This document shows, one piece after another, positions 1-5,418 of a DNA stretch of 5,418 bases. The position numbers were made by a program, and so were the translations under genes. The DNA is from Thermomicrobiales bacterium (GTDB taxonomy: Bacteria; Chloroflexota; Chloroflexia; Thermomicrobiales; UBA6265): contig JAICRA010000124.1 in NCBI GenBank assembly GCA_025937615.1, forward strand, positions 1 to 5,418, read 5' to 3'. The notes under the pieces were generated by a model. The model was given only the letters and a program-made list of their open reading frames with translations, searched no databases and had not been told where the DNA came from. Position 1 is the stretch's first letter, and every line of letters begins with the position of its first letter.

Positions 1-573
1 ACGCATCGTGAGGTGGGCGAGCTCCAAGGCCACACCGTGCTTGTGGCCGGTACCGGCGAGCTCGGATGCGCCGTGGCGCAGCGAGCCGCAGCGTTCGGAA
101 TGCGCGTCAACGGTCTGAGGCGACGCGCGGACGCGTCACCTCCCGCGGGATTCGACCGGGTGTTTGCGATCGCGGACCTGCACGCGGCGCTGGCGGATGC
201 GGATCATGTCGTCGTTACCCTCCCGGATACACCGAGCTCCCGCGGTCTGTTCGATGCGGCGGCGTTTGCCGCGATGAAGCCGGGGGCCGCTATCTACAAT
301 GTCGGACGGGGACCCGTGATCGACACCGCGGCGCTGATCTCGGCGTTGGAATCGGGGCACCTTGCTGGCGCCGGTCTCGACGTCACGGATCCGGAGCCGC
401 TGCCCGCGAACTCTCCTCTCTGGGAGATAGAGAACGTCCTGATTACCGCCCACACCTCGGGCGCCACGCCGCGATATTGGGAGCGACAGGCCGATCTCAT
501 CACCGACAACATCCGGCGCATCCAGCGCGGCGACGTCCCGCGCAACCTCGTCGATCTCGAGGCGGGTTACTGA
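1..573 (+). CDS. D-isomer-specific 2-hydroxyacid dehydrogenase, NAD(P)-binding and C-terminal part (5' end outside window)
   Basis: This is the C-terminal 190 codons of a D-2-hydroxyacid dehydrogenase, a cytosolic enzyme family that interconverts 2-keto acids and D-2-hydroxy acids with NAD(P)H. The frame is open from base 1. The GTG at 13 is not a credible start, because family members are usually 310-330 residues and the missing part is the N-terminal substrate domain. Visible features are the dinucleotide-binding loop GTGELG (52-69) and the three expected catalytic residues: Arg in NVGRGP (codon 307-309), Glu in DPEP (394-396) and His in TAHTSG (451-453). The strand after the Rossmann glycines ends in GLRRR, with no acidic residue where NAD-dependent members usually have Asp. 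This hints at NADP(H), as in glyoxylate/hydroxypyruvate reductase-like members; the hint is inference. The true substrate cannot be read from this fragment. The stop TGA is at 571-573. The next gene downstream on this strand is 164 bases away. Confidence 0.93.
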   Translation, partial: THREVGELQGHTVLVAGTGELGCAVAQRAAAFGMRVNGLRRRADASPPAGFDRVFAIADLHAALADADHVVVTLPDTPSSRGLFDAAAFAAMKPGAAIYNVGRGPVIDTAALISALESGHLAGAGLDVTDPEPLPANSPLWEIENVLITAHTSGATPRYWERQADLITDNIRRIQRGDVPRNLVDLEAGY

Positions 574-613
574 GCGGGGCGCTCCGATGCGAGGGGCGAA
601 CATATTGCGGGGC

Positions 614-642
614 TTGACGGGCCGCCGATCATCCGGCACTAT
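614..642 (+). promoter_or_regulatory. Possible sigma-70-type promoter for the DUF4258 gene
   Basis: TTGACG at 614-619 matches the -35 consensus at five of six positions. After a 17-base spacer comes CACTAT at 637-642, which matches the -10 consensus at three positions, including the well-conserved second A and final T. Transcription would start near 650 and leave a leader of roughly 90 bases before the ATG at 738. It lies in the only sizeable gap on the plus strand (574-737), where I see no gene and no convincing terminator. The -10 is weak and the region is GC-rich, so this is tentative. Confidence 0.33.
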
Positions 643-737
643 CGATCAACCGCATCGCCCCCTCCGGGCAGCCCGCTTCTCGCGCCTGAGCGGTCATCCG
701 GCTCCCACCCCATGCCAGGCGCGGGGGAGGCGAGATC

Positions 738-1079
738 ATGCGCAACTCAACCGTGGCCACGATGTCCGACCACGCCAGTCGCCGTCTCGCGCAGCGCAAT
801 CTCACGACCGACGACGTGCACTACGTTTACACGCATGGCCGCTTGCATCACCGGGGCAAAGCGACGTTCGTCCACCTCGGGCTGCGCGATATCCCCGCCC
901 AGGATCGACGTGAAGATCGATACCGCAGGCTCGAGGGGACAGTGCTGGTGCTCGATCCCGTAACTGGTTGTCATCTCACAACCGCTTATCGCAATCGGCA
1001 ACGTGGAAGCCGGGATATCCGGCGCAAACTGAAGCGAGCGATCCCGAAGCGCACTGAAGTCCGGTCAGGCTCCTTCTAA
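738..1079 (+). CDS. Small basic DUF4258-like protein
   Basis: This gene encodes a 113-residue protein of unknown function. The N-terminal pattern SDHASRRLAQRNLTTDDV (residues 10-27) resembles the opening of the DUF4258 family: a His followed by spaced Arg residues, then a short helix ending in an acidic pair and Val. A central segment rich in His and Arg follows. Next come beta-strand-like stretches (EGTVLVLDP, about 66-74, and HLTTAYRN, about 79-86) and a strongly basic tail (87-108). The ATG at 738 is supported by GGGGGAGG at 723-730 with a 7-base spacer; a second Met at residue 9 (762) has no such site. Some small proteins of this general layout have been compared with RelE-type or BECR-fold nucleases, but I cannot assign activity here and there is no adjacent antitoxin-like gene. 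The TAA stop (1077-1079) overlaps the stop of the convergent galactokinase. The family call rests on recall of the motif pattern, not on a search. Confidence 0.75.
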   Translation: MRNSTVATMSDHASRRLAQRNLTTDDVHYVYTHGRLHHRGKATFVHLGLRDIPAQDRREDRYRRLEGTVLVLDPVTGCHLTTAYRNRQRGSRDIRRKLKRAIPKRTEVRSGSF

Positions 1080-2323
1080 TCCACTAATCCATCAGCGGCA
1101 GTCATGTAGGTTGCGCCCGGCGCGAACGCGCACGTGTGGATTAGCCCATCGCGGTCGGCCATGCCATGACGGGCGTAGTAACCTGACCGCAACGTTTCCT
1201 CCAGCCCAGGCACGGCATCACGGGAGATGAGCGCCAGCGCGGCGCCGCCTTCGCCTCCGCCCATCATGCGGGCTCCCAGTGTGCCCGCGACGGTCAGAGC
1301 CTCGGCAACGAGTTCCTCGACCCGGGGATGGCTGATCTCGTAGAGCGTCGCCGAGGAATGACCAGAGGCGGTCATGAGGCAGCCGAAGCGCGGCCAGTCG
1401 CCCGCGGCCATGGCGGCACGCCCCTCCGCGACCCGAGCCGTCTCTTCGACGACGTGCCGCACTCGCCTCAGGAGGGGCTCTGGTAAGACGTCATCGCGAT
1501 CCAGAGCGTCCAATTGCTCCGGTGTGATTGCGGCGAGATACGGGATCCCCGTTCCAAGCTGCGTCCGTGCCAGCTCCAGCGCCTGCCGCGATTCCTCCAC
1601 CCGGCGAGGGTAAGAAGAGGTGCTGAGGCTGCGCTCGACTCCGGAGTCCGCGACGGCAAATACGAGGTCTCCCAGACGAGGTGAGAGCCGTTCGACGCCG
1701 AGCGTGGCCCCGTCAAAGGCGATGACCCCTCCAGAGATGGAAGCCGATTGGTCCATCGTGCCGCAGGGAGTGCCCGCTCGATGCTCTGCCTCCTGAGCGA
1801 GAAGAACGACCTCCTCGGGACCGGAGAACCCGTCGCCGAGGGCCAGGGCCAAACTGACGCAGAGCGCAGCGGACGAGCTGACGCCGAACCCAATAGGGAC
1901 GTCGCCGGCGATGGCGATCGATGCCGGGAGCCGGGTCCTGAGCGAGGAGCGTTCTTGCGTTTGCAGCCCGGCCAACACGCCGCGCACGTAGTCGAGCGAT
2001 CGTGGCGGAGGCGACGCGTTGCGCCAGTCAGCGAGTGCATGAGCGTCAAGCGTCGCCACTGCTTCATCTGAAGCGTCGGCGGCGATAGCACGCACGGTCT
2101 GCGCCCGGCCGGGGTCCCTGGCTATGGCGACGACGATGAAGCGGTCAATAGCCGCGGCGAGCACCGGACCGCCGTTGTAATCGACGTGATTGCCGAGCAG
2201 CTCAATTCGTCCCGGAGCGATGGTGAAGCCGTCTGGATTCCAGGCCGGCCCAAACGCGTCCCGGGCGGCCTGTACCGCGCGCCCGAGACTCTCGCCGGCC
2301 GTGGTCCCTGCGAACCGATCCAT
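1076..2323 (-). CDS. galK: Galactokinase (GHMP kinase family)
   Basis: This encodes a 415-residue cytosolic kinase expected to convert galactose and ATP to galactose 1-phosphate, the first phosphorylation of the Leloir pathway. The galactokinase signature PGRIELLGNHVDYNGG is at residues 37-52, the GHMP ATP-binding loop GFGVSSSAA at 145-153, the catalytic Asp in CGTMDQ is residue 191, and GHMP motif 3, MGGGEGG, is at 354-360. SSYPRR around Tyr238 matches the region supplying the conserved sugar-contacting tyrosine. Two deviations stand out. Asn45 replaces the usual Glu of GEHxDY, and Glu358 sits where GGGFGG has an aromatic residue. The ATG at 2323 follows GGAGGT (plus-strand 2327-2332) after 3 bases, a close but clear ribosome site. 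The frame stays open upstream to 2743, but that part runs through a repeat and the deacetylase gene and looks nothing like a GHMP kinase. It is probably last in a minus-strand cluster. No uridylyltransferase or epimerase gene is visible. A related sugar kinase is the main alternative. Confidence 0.9.
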   Translation of the reverse strand: MDRFAGTTAGESLGRAVQAARDAFGPAWNPDGFTIAPGRIELLGNHVDYNGGPVLAAAIDRFIVVAIARDPGRAQTVRAIAADASDEAVATLDAHALADWRNASPPPRSLDYVRGVLAGLQTQERSSLRTRLPASIAIAGDVPIGFGVSSSAALCVSLALALGDGFSGPEEVVLLAQEAEHRAGTPCGTMDQSASISGGVIAFDGATLGVERLSPRLGDLVFAVADSGVERSLSTSSYPRRVEESRQALELARTQLGTGIPYLAAITPEQLDALDRDDVLPEPLLRRVRHVVEETARVAEGRAAMAAGDWPRFGCLMTASGHSSATLYEISHPRVEELVAEALTVAGTLGARMMGGGEGGAALALISRDAVPGLEETLRSGYYARHGMADRDGLIHTCAFAPGATYMTAADGLVD

Positions 2324-2334
2324 CGGACCTCCGA

Positions 2335-2400
2335 GTCGGAATGTCGGTAGTCGGGAGTCGGTAAGTAACGAGCTTTGACTTCCGACGTCCGACGTCCGAC
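2335..2400. repeat. Inverted arrays of a GTCGG heptamer between the deacetylase and galK
   Basis: The left array has four GTCGG units starting at 2335, 2343, 2350 and 2357, spaced 7-8 bases apart. The right array has three CCGAC units starting at 2382, 2389 and 2396, spaced exactly 7 bases apart. The two arrays are inverse complements, so the single strand can fold. The best inner stem pairs 2357-2366 with 2378-2386, nine pairs with one bulged T and an 11-base loop. Two further GTCGG/CCGAC blocks extend it with two-base mismatches. There is no T run, so a classic intrinsic terminator is unlikely. The array fills most of the 82-base gap on the minus-strand path into galK. It resembles the short tandem heptamer repeats known from some bacterial intergenic regions. 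Confidence 0.8.
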
Positions 2401-2405
2401 TTCGC

Positions 2406-3113
2406 TTACCGCCGCATCTGGACGACTTTGAAGGCTTCGCCGAGCTCAAACGGTTGCCCCTCGGCCAGTTCCTTGGCGCGGTCCCGCATGCGGGACTCCA
2501 ACTCGGCTCCGTCGCCAATCTGAGACACGTGAGCGCGCAGCGCATCGATCTTGCGATCGAAGGTGCCGGTAATATCGACGACTTTGTCCGGGTGCTCCGG
2601 ACCAAAGAACCAAATCTCCGCGGTCTTGTGCGGTTCGAGACCCTCCTCGAGATGCTCGGGGAAATAGAGGGGATCACGCGCGGTCGGGTAGACCGCATCT
2701 GTCGTGGCCAGTCCGACGGCGCGGTGATCGGGATGGAGCGCATAGGGTCGAAAGGGATCGTGCGTGATGATCACGTCCGGTTTGTGTGTCCGGATCATGC
2801 GCACGATCTTCTCTCGTAGGTCGAGATCCGGCATGAGCGAGCCATCAGGACAACGCAGGAAGACGACTTCGTCAATGTCAAGCCGGCTGGCCGCCTCGAT
2901 CATTTCCGCCTCTCGCGTCCGGGCAACTTCCGCCGGATCGGCGGTGGCGTCCGCGCTACCCCGGTCGCCGGATGTCACCTGGATGAGCACAACCCGCTTG
3001 CCGGCGTCCTTTAACCTGGCAACGGTTCCGGCGGAAGAGAACTCGCTGTCGTCGGGATGGGCCACCACCAGCAAGTAGGTCTGAAACTCGTCTCCCAGGT
3101 CTTCGTTCGCCAT
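2406..3113 (-). CDS. PIG-L/LmbE family deacetylase
   Basis: This is a 235-residue zinc-dependent deacetylase of the PIG-L (LmbE) family. Members remove acetyl groups from N-acetylglucosamine-linked substrates, for example in mycothiol (MshB) or bacillithiol (BshB) synthesis and antibiotic pathways. Residues 13-30 carry AHPDDSEFSSAG: by analogy with MshB, His19 and Asp22 would bind zinc and Asp21 act as general base. HPDH at 127-130 supplies the second His pair, with His130 the likely third ligand. VTSGDRGS (47-53), TREAEMIEAASRL (66-78) and DVIITHDP (113-120) are typical of the fold. The ATG at 3113 follows GGGAG (plus-strand 3118-3122) after 4 bases. The frame is open further to 3233, but that extension would overlap hisS and adds no family homology. 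It lies 34 bases after hisS and 82 bases before galK on the same strand. No other thiol-synthesis gene (mshC or bshC type) is in view, so the substrate is undetermined. Confidence 0.92.
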   Translation of the reverse strand: MANEDLGDEFQTYLLVVAHPDDSEFSSAGTVARLKDAGKRVVLIQVTSGDRGSADATADPAEVARTREAEMIEAASRLDIDEVVFLRCPDGSLMPDLDLREKIVRMIRTHKPDVIITHDPFRPYALHPDHRAVGLATTDAVYPTARDPLYFPEHLEEGLEPHKTAEIWFFGPEHPDKVVDITGTFDRKIDALRAHVSQIGDGAELESRMRDRAKELAEGQPFELGEAFKVVQMRR

Positions 3114-3147
3114 CTCGCTCCCACTATCAGCTGACCGTGGATGGTCA

Positions 3148-4524
3148 TCAACCGGCAACCGGTACTCGTTGCCCGAGAACTCCGCGCACGACCTGAGCAA
3201 GGTCGTCAAGCGCCACGGCTCGCTGGTCGCCATCCCGCAAGTCCTTCAACGTCGCCGTGCCGGCCTCCAGCTCACTTGACCCGAGGATCACGGCAACCGG
3301 GATCCCCTTGCGATCGGCTAGTTTGAGTTGATCGCCAACACTCCGCTGTGGTTGGAGGGAGAGATCGACCCGCAATCCTTGCGCGCGCAGCGACGACGCC
3401 AGCCCGGCGCCTGCGCCAGCGGTCTCCGGGAAGACCACCAGCGCGACCTCGGCAATCGTCGCCGGCAGAGGCATCAGCCCGTGCTCGCGCACGACCTCGA
3501 TGATGCGCTCCAGGCCGAGGGACATGCCGGTGGCGGGGATCGGTCGCCCCAGAAAGGCGCCGACCAGACCATCGTAGCGGCCGGCGCCGCCGATCGAGCC
3601 GACATTCGGCTCGGTGACGGTCGCTTCGAAGACGGGACCCGTGTAGTAGTCGAGTCCACGCGCGAGCGCCAGATCGAGCGCGTAGCGGTTGGGCGCGATG
3701 CCAAAATCGGGTAGGAAGCGGAAAATCTGCTCCAGGTCGTCGACGGCTGCGGCAGCCCCTGGCACCTGCGAGAGGTCGCGGCAAAGTTCCGCGAGGAGAT
3801 CAAGCGGCTCCCCCTGCTTCATCACCAGATCGAGCAGGCGCGTTGCTTGATCGGAGCCGATTCCGCCAGCGGCCAGCTCGCGCGTGACCCCCTCGGGCCC
3901 GATCTTGTCGAGCTTGTCGACGGCGCGGTAGAGAGTGATCGCCTGGTCTGGCGGAACTCCGGCGGCACGTCCCAGGCTCTCCAGAAGCTGGCGGTGACTG
4001 ATCTTGATAGTGAACTGCGGGATGCCGATCCCTTCCAGGGCCTCCGTCATGATGGCGATAACTTCCGCATCGGCCAGCGGCGACGACGAGCCGGCGATGT
4101 CGGCGTCACACTGCCAGAACTCACGGAAGCGGCCGCGTTGCGGATTTTCCGCGCGCCAGACAGGGGCGATCTGGTAGCGCTTGAAGGGGAGGACGAGATC
4201 GTTCTGGTGCATCGCCACCACGCGGGCGAGGGGGACGGTGAGATCGTAGCGGAGTCCGACCTCACGACCGCCGGCGTCCTCGAAGCGGTACATTAGCTTT
4301 TCGTTTTCGCCCGCCTTACCGGTGAGAACGTCGAGATACTCCAGCGCCGGGGTATCGAGTGGCTCGAAGCCATGGCGCTCGAATATGTCGCGGAAGATGC
4401 CGATGATCCGCTGACGCAGGATCATCTGCTCCGGCAGGTAGTCGCGGAACCCCTTGAGGACGCGTGCTTGCCGCTTTTTCCCTCCGCCCTCACCGCTCAC
4501 CCGCCGCCGATCCTTTCCAGGCAT
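3148..4524 (-). CDS. hisS: Histidyl-tRNA synthetase
   Basis: This class II aminoacyl-tRNA synthetase charges tRNA-His with histidine in the cytosol. With the ATG at 4524 it has 458 residues, somewhat longer than the usual 420-430. The N-terminal KGFRDYLPE (24-32) is the family's opening motif, and RYDLTVPLARVVA (92-104) is also characteristic. Motif 2 spans about 113-145 (PFKRYQIAPVWRAE, then FREFWQCDADIAG), with the ATP-binding Arg at 124. The histidine-specific ARGLDYYTG is at 288-296, GSIGGAGRYDGLVG at 309-322 and motif 3 ATGMSLGLER at 331-340. An anticodon-binding domain (about 358-450) includes QLKLADRKGIPVAVILG. The first 22 residues are a basic, Gly-rich tail ahead of the core. The start is uncertain: no strong ribosome site precedes ATG 4524, and in-frame GTG at 4527 and 4539 and TTG at 4578 are alternatives. 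The gene lies 63 bases after moaB and 34 before the deacetylase. Confidence 0.96.
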   Translation of the reverse strand: MPGKDRRRVSGEGGGKKRQARVLKGFRDYLPEQMILRQRIIGIFRDIFERHGFEPLDTPALEYLDVLTGKAGENEKLMYRFEDAGGREVGLRYDLTVPLARVVAMHQNDLVLPFKRYQIAPVWRAENPQRGRFREFWQCDADIAGSSSPLADAEVIAIMTEALEGIGIPQFTIKISHRQLLESLGRAAGVPPDQAITLYRAVDKLDKIGPEGVTRELAAGGIGSDQATRLLDLVMKQGEPLDLLAELCRDLSQVPGAAAAVDDLEQIFRFLPDFGIAPNRYALDLALARGLDYYTGPVFEATVTEPNVGSIGGAGRYDGLVGAFLGRPIPATGMSLGLERIIEVVREHGLMPLPATIAEVALVVFPETAGAGAGLASSLRAQGLRVDLSLQPQRSVGDQLKLADRKGIPVAVILGSSELEAGTATLKDLRDGDQRAVALDDLAQVVRGVLGQRVPVAG

Positions 4525-4549
4525 CACGTTGCGATCCACACGAGCGGCG

Positions 4550-4578
4550 ATGCTAGCCCACCCCTCGTGACGGAGCAA
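4550..4578 (-). promoter_or_regulatory. Possible promoter upstream of hisS
   Basis: On the minus strand, TTGCTC (plus-strand 4573-4578) and TAGCAT (4550-4555) are separated by 17 bases. They match the -35 and -10 consensus at three and four of six positions. Transcription would begin near 4542 and give a very short leader before the hisS ATG at 4524. This would rule out the upstream TTG at 4578 as start. The element lies in the 63-base gap after moaB. It is a weak match in GC-rich DNA and is offered only as a candidate. Confidence 0.3.
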
Positions 4579-4587
4579 CCGGCGGTG

Positions 4588-5127
4588 TTATTTCGCGATC
4601 TCGTAGACCAGGTGGCCGAGCTCCGGAACGATGAGCTTGGTTAGCGCCAGGCGAACCGCGTTCGTCGACCCGGGCATGGCCACGATGAGCGTTCCTCCGG
4701 CGACGCCGGCGACCGCGCGCGAGAGCATCGCCGCGGCGCCGACCTCTTGCCAGGAGAGCATGCGGAAGAGTTCGCCAAAACCGTCGATCCGCTTCTCGAG
4801 CATGGCGGAGATGGCGTCATAGGTGGTGTCGCGCGCCGCTATTCCCGTGCCGCCGTTCGATAGCACGGCCTGCACATCTTCGCGCGTGATCCACCCGGCC
4901 AGGACCTCGCGGATCTGGTCGGGTTCATCTGGGACGATGCGATAGTCGACGACACTATGCCCGGAGAACCCGAGCGTCTCTCGGATCAGTGCGCCGGACG
5001 TATCCGAGTCGGGAGTACGGGTGTCGCTCACGGTCAGTACGGCACAACGCACCGAGGCGGGCGCCTCCGCCCGATGCGAGGCGACACTGCCGGCAGACCC
5101 CCCAGGTCCGAACCATGACTCATTCAC
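4588..5127 (-). CDS. moaB: MoaB/Mog-family molybdenum cofactor biosynthesis protein
   Basis: This encodes a 179-residue protein of the MoaB/MogA fold, which binds molybdopterin and catalyses or supports its adenylylation before molybdenum insertion in the cytosol. Family motifs are TVSDTRTPDSDTSG (32-45), the pterin-binding NGGTGIAARD (91-100), DGFGELFRMLSWQEVG (115-130), MLSRAVAGV (134-142), MPGST (151-155) and PELGHLVYE (168-176). GFGELFRMLS and SRAVAGV are close to E. coli MoaB. The start is a GTG at 5127. No in-frame ATG lies before the conserved core, and GGGAG at plus-strand 5135-5139 sits 7 bases upstream. The first 25 residues are Gly/Ser/Ala-rich and precede the usual MoaB start, probably as a flexible tail. 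No other cofactor genes are adjacent. A strong terminator ends 20 bases before the start, so its own promoter position is unclear. Whether it acts as MoaB or MogA cannot be settled from sequence. Confidence 0.94.
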   Translation of the reverse strand: MNESWFGPGGSAGSVASHRAEAPASVRCAVLTVSDTRTPDSDTSGALIRETLGFSGHSVVDYRIVPDEPDQIREVLAGWITREDVQAVLSNGGTGIAARDTTYDAISAMLEKRIDGFGELFRMLSWQEVGAAAMLSRAVAGVAGGTLIVAMPGSTNAVRLALTKLIVPELGHLVYEIAK

Positions 5128-5134
5128 AAGGGCG

Positions 5135-5139
5135 CTCCC
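5135..5139 (-). promoter_or_regulatory. Ribosome binding site deciding the moaB GTG start
   Basis: On the minus strand this reads GGGAG, 7 bases before the GTG at 5127. It is the only well-placed Shine-Dalgarno match near the moaB 5' end and, with no in-frame ATG available before the conserved core, it fixes the start. Confidence 0.7.
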
Positions 5140-5147
5140 ACGCGCTC

Positions 5148-5183
5148 AAAACCACGGCGCGGTCGACGTTGACCGCGCCGTGG
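5148..5183 (-). terminator. Intrinsic (rho-independent) terminator of the gene at the right edge
   Basis: A perfect 13-base-pair, GC-rich stem is formed by 5152-5164 and 5171-5183, around a 6-base loop (5165-5170). Read on the minus strand it is followed at once by TTTT (plus-strand AAAA, 5148-5151). It begins 18 bases after the stop of the right-edge gene, as expected for a terminator of that gene. There is no T run on the other side, so it works in the minus direction only. It ends 20 bases before the moaB start codon. Confidence 0.88.
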
Positions 5184-5201
5184 CTGAATCTCAATTCGTC
5201 T

Positions 5202-5418
5202 CTACGTCACAGGTGTGGCGTCGGCCTCGGTGACCGGTGTCGCTCCTGGCGTAGCCGCGGGGGTCGCGGCGGCTTCCGCTTCTGCCGCGGCGAGGACTGC
5301 CAGGGCCGTTTCGATGCCGGCCGTCTCCTCGGGATGGGCCAGGAAGACGACGATCGTCGTGCTGGTTCCATTGTCATGGAGCCAGACCACCCCGTGGTGC
5401 CCGGATCCATTTGACTCG
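5202..5418 (-). CDS. C-terminal end of an unidentified protein with an Ala/Thr/Pro tail (5' end outside window)
   Basis: The minus-strand frame is open from the window edge to a TAG at 5202-5204, giving the last 71 or so residues of a protein. The GTG at 5390 is not needed as a start, because the frame continues upstream to the edge. The visible part has a short beta-rich segment (HHGVVWLHDNG, then TTIVVFLAHPEET), an Ala-rich helix-like stretch (ALAVLAAAEAEAAA) and a low-complexity tail with repeated ATP units ending in ATPVT. Such Thr/Pro/Ala tails are frequent in exported or surface proteins of high-GC bacteria, so an extracytoplasmic protein is a reasonable guess, but no signal peptide can be seen in this part. 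I do not recognise the family. That it is coding is supported by the strong terminator 18 bases after its stop. Confidence 0.7.
   Translation of the reverse strand, partial: ESNGSGHHGVVWLHDNGTSTTIVVFLAHPEETAGIETALAVLAAAEAEAAATPAATPGATPVTEADATPVT

Noticed and set aside
572..584. Small hairpin GAGCG/CGCTC after the dehydrogenase stop
   Set aside because: Only five pairs with a three-base loop and no T run follow, so it is not a convincing terminator.
587..913. Plus-strand open frame of 108 codons across the gap and into the DUF4258 gene
   Set aside because: It is Arg/Pro-rich, has no motif, and overlaps a better-supported gene that has a clear ribosome site.
1468..2091. Long minus-strand open frame of 207 codons inside galK
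   Set aside because: It is an Arg/Ser-rich shadow frame of galK with no recognisable motif, as expected in GC-rich coding DNA.
2324..2743. N-terminal extension of galK giving a 555-residue open frame
   Set aside because: It overlaps the deacetylase coding region in another frame, passes through the heptamer array, has no similarity to GHMP kinases, and a GGAGGT site lies directly before the ATG at 2323.
3114..3233. N-terminal extension of the deacetylase to 3233
   Set aside because: It would overlap the end of hisS by 86 bases and precede the usual family start; GGGAG lies just before the ATG at 3113.
5207..5410. Minus-strand open frame of 67 codons overlapping the right-edge gene
   Set aside because: It is an Arg/Pro/Ser-rich shadow; the frame ending at 5202 continues to the window edge and is followed by the terminator.

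Overview
The window is GC-rich, gene-dense bacterial chromosome with ordinary housekeeping and metabolic genes. The high GC, the GTG start of moaB, the Ala/Thr/Pro-rich tail of a probable exported protein at the right edge and the small DUF4258-like protein together suggest a member of the Chloroflexota, perhaps class Thermomicrobia. This placement is an inference from general protein character; no rRNA or other marker is present to confirm it.

Layout. On the plus strand, the left edge carries the last 190 codons of a D-2-hydroxyacid dehydrogenase (1-573). A 164-base gap with a possible promoter follows, then a 113-residue DUF4258-like protein (738-1079). All other genes are on the minus strand. 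Read in their own direction, from right to left, they are: the C-terminal end of an unidentified protein (5202 to the window edge), a strong intrinsic terminator (5148-5183), moaB (5127-4588), hisS (4524-3148), a PIG-L/LmbE-type deacetylase (3113-2406) and a galactokinase (2323-1076). The galactokinase runs tail to tail into the DUF4258 gene, and their stop codons overlap by four bases.

How the genes relate. moaB, hisS, the deacetylase and galK share a strand with gaps of 63, 34 and 82 bases, so they could be partly co-transcribed, although their functions differ: molybdenum cofactor synthesis, histidyl-tRNA charging, removal of acetyl groups from an amino sugar or similar substrate, and galactose phosphorylation. 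The deacetylase and galactokinase are the only pair with a plausible shared theme, carbohydrate salvage. The 82-base gap between them holds inverted arrays of a GTCGG-based heptamer that can fold into a hairpin. There is no tRNA, rRNA, CRISPR array or insertion sequence. I see no clear novel multi-gene system. The points most worth checking are the heptamer array, the terminator placed only 20 bases before the moaB start, and the Glu-to-Asn change in the galactokinase sugar-binding motif.
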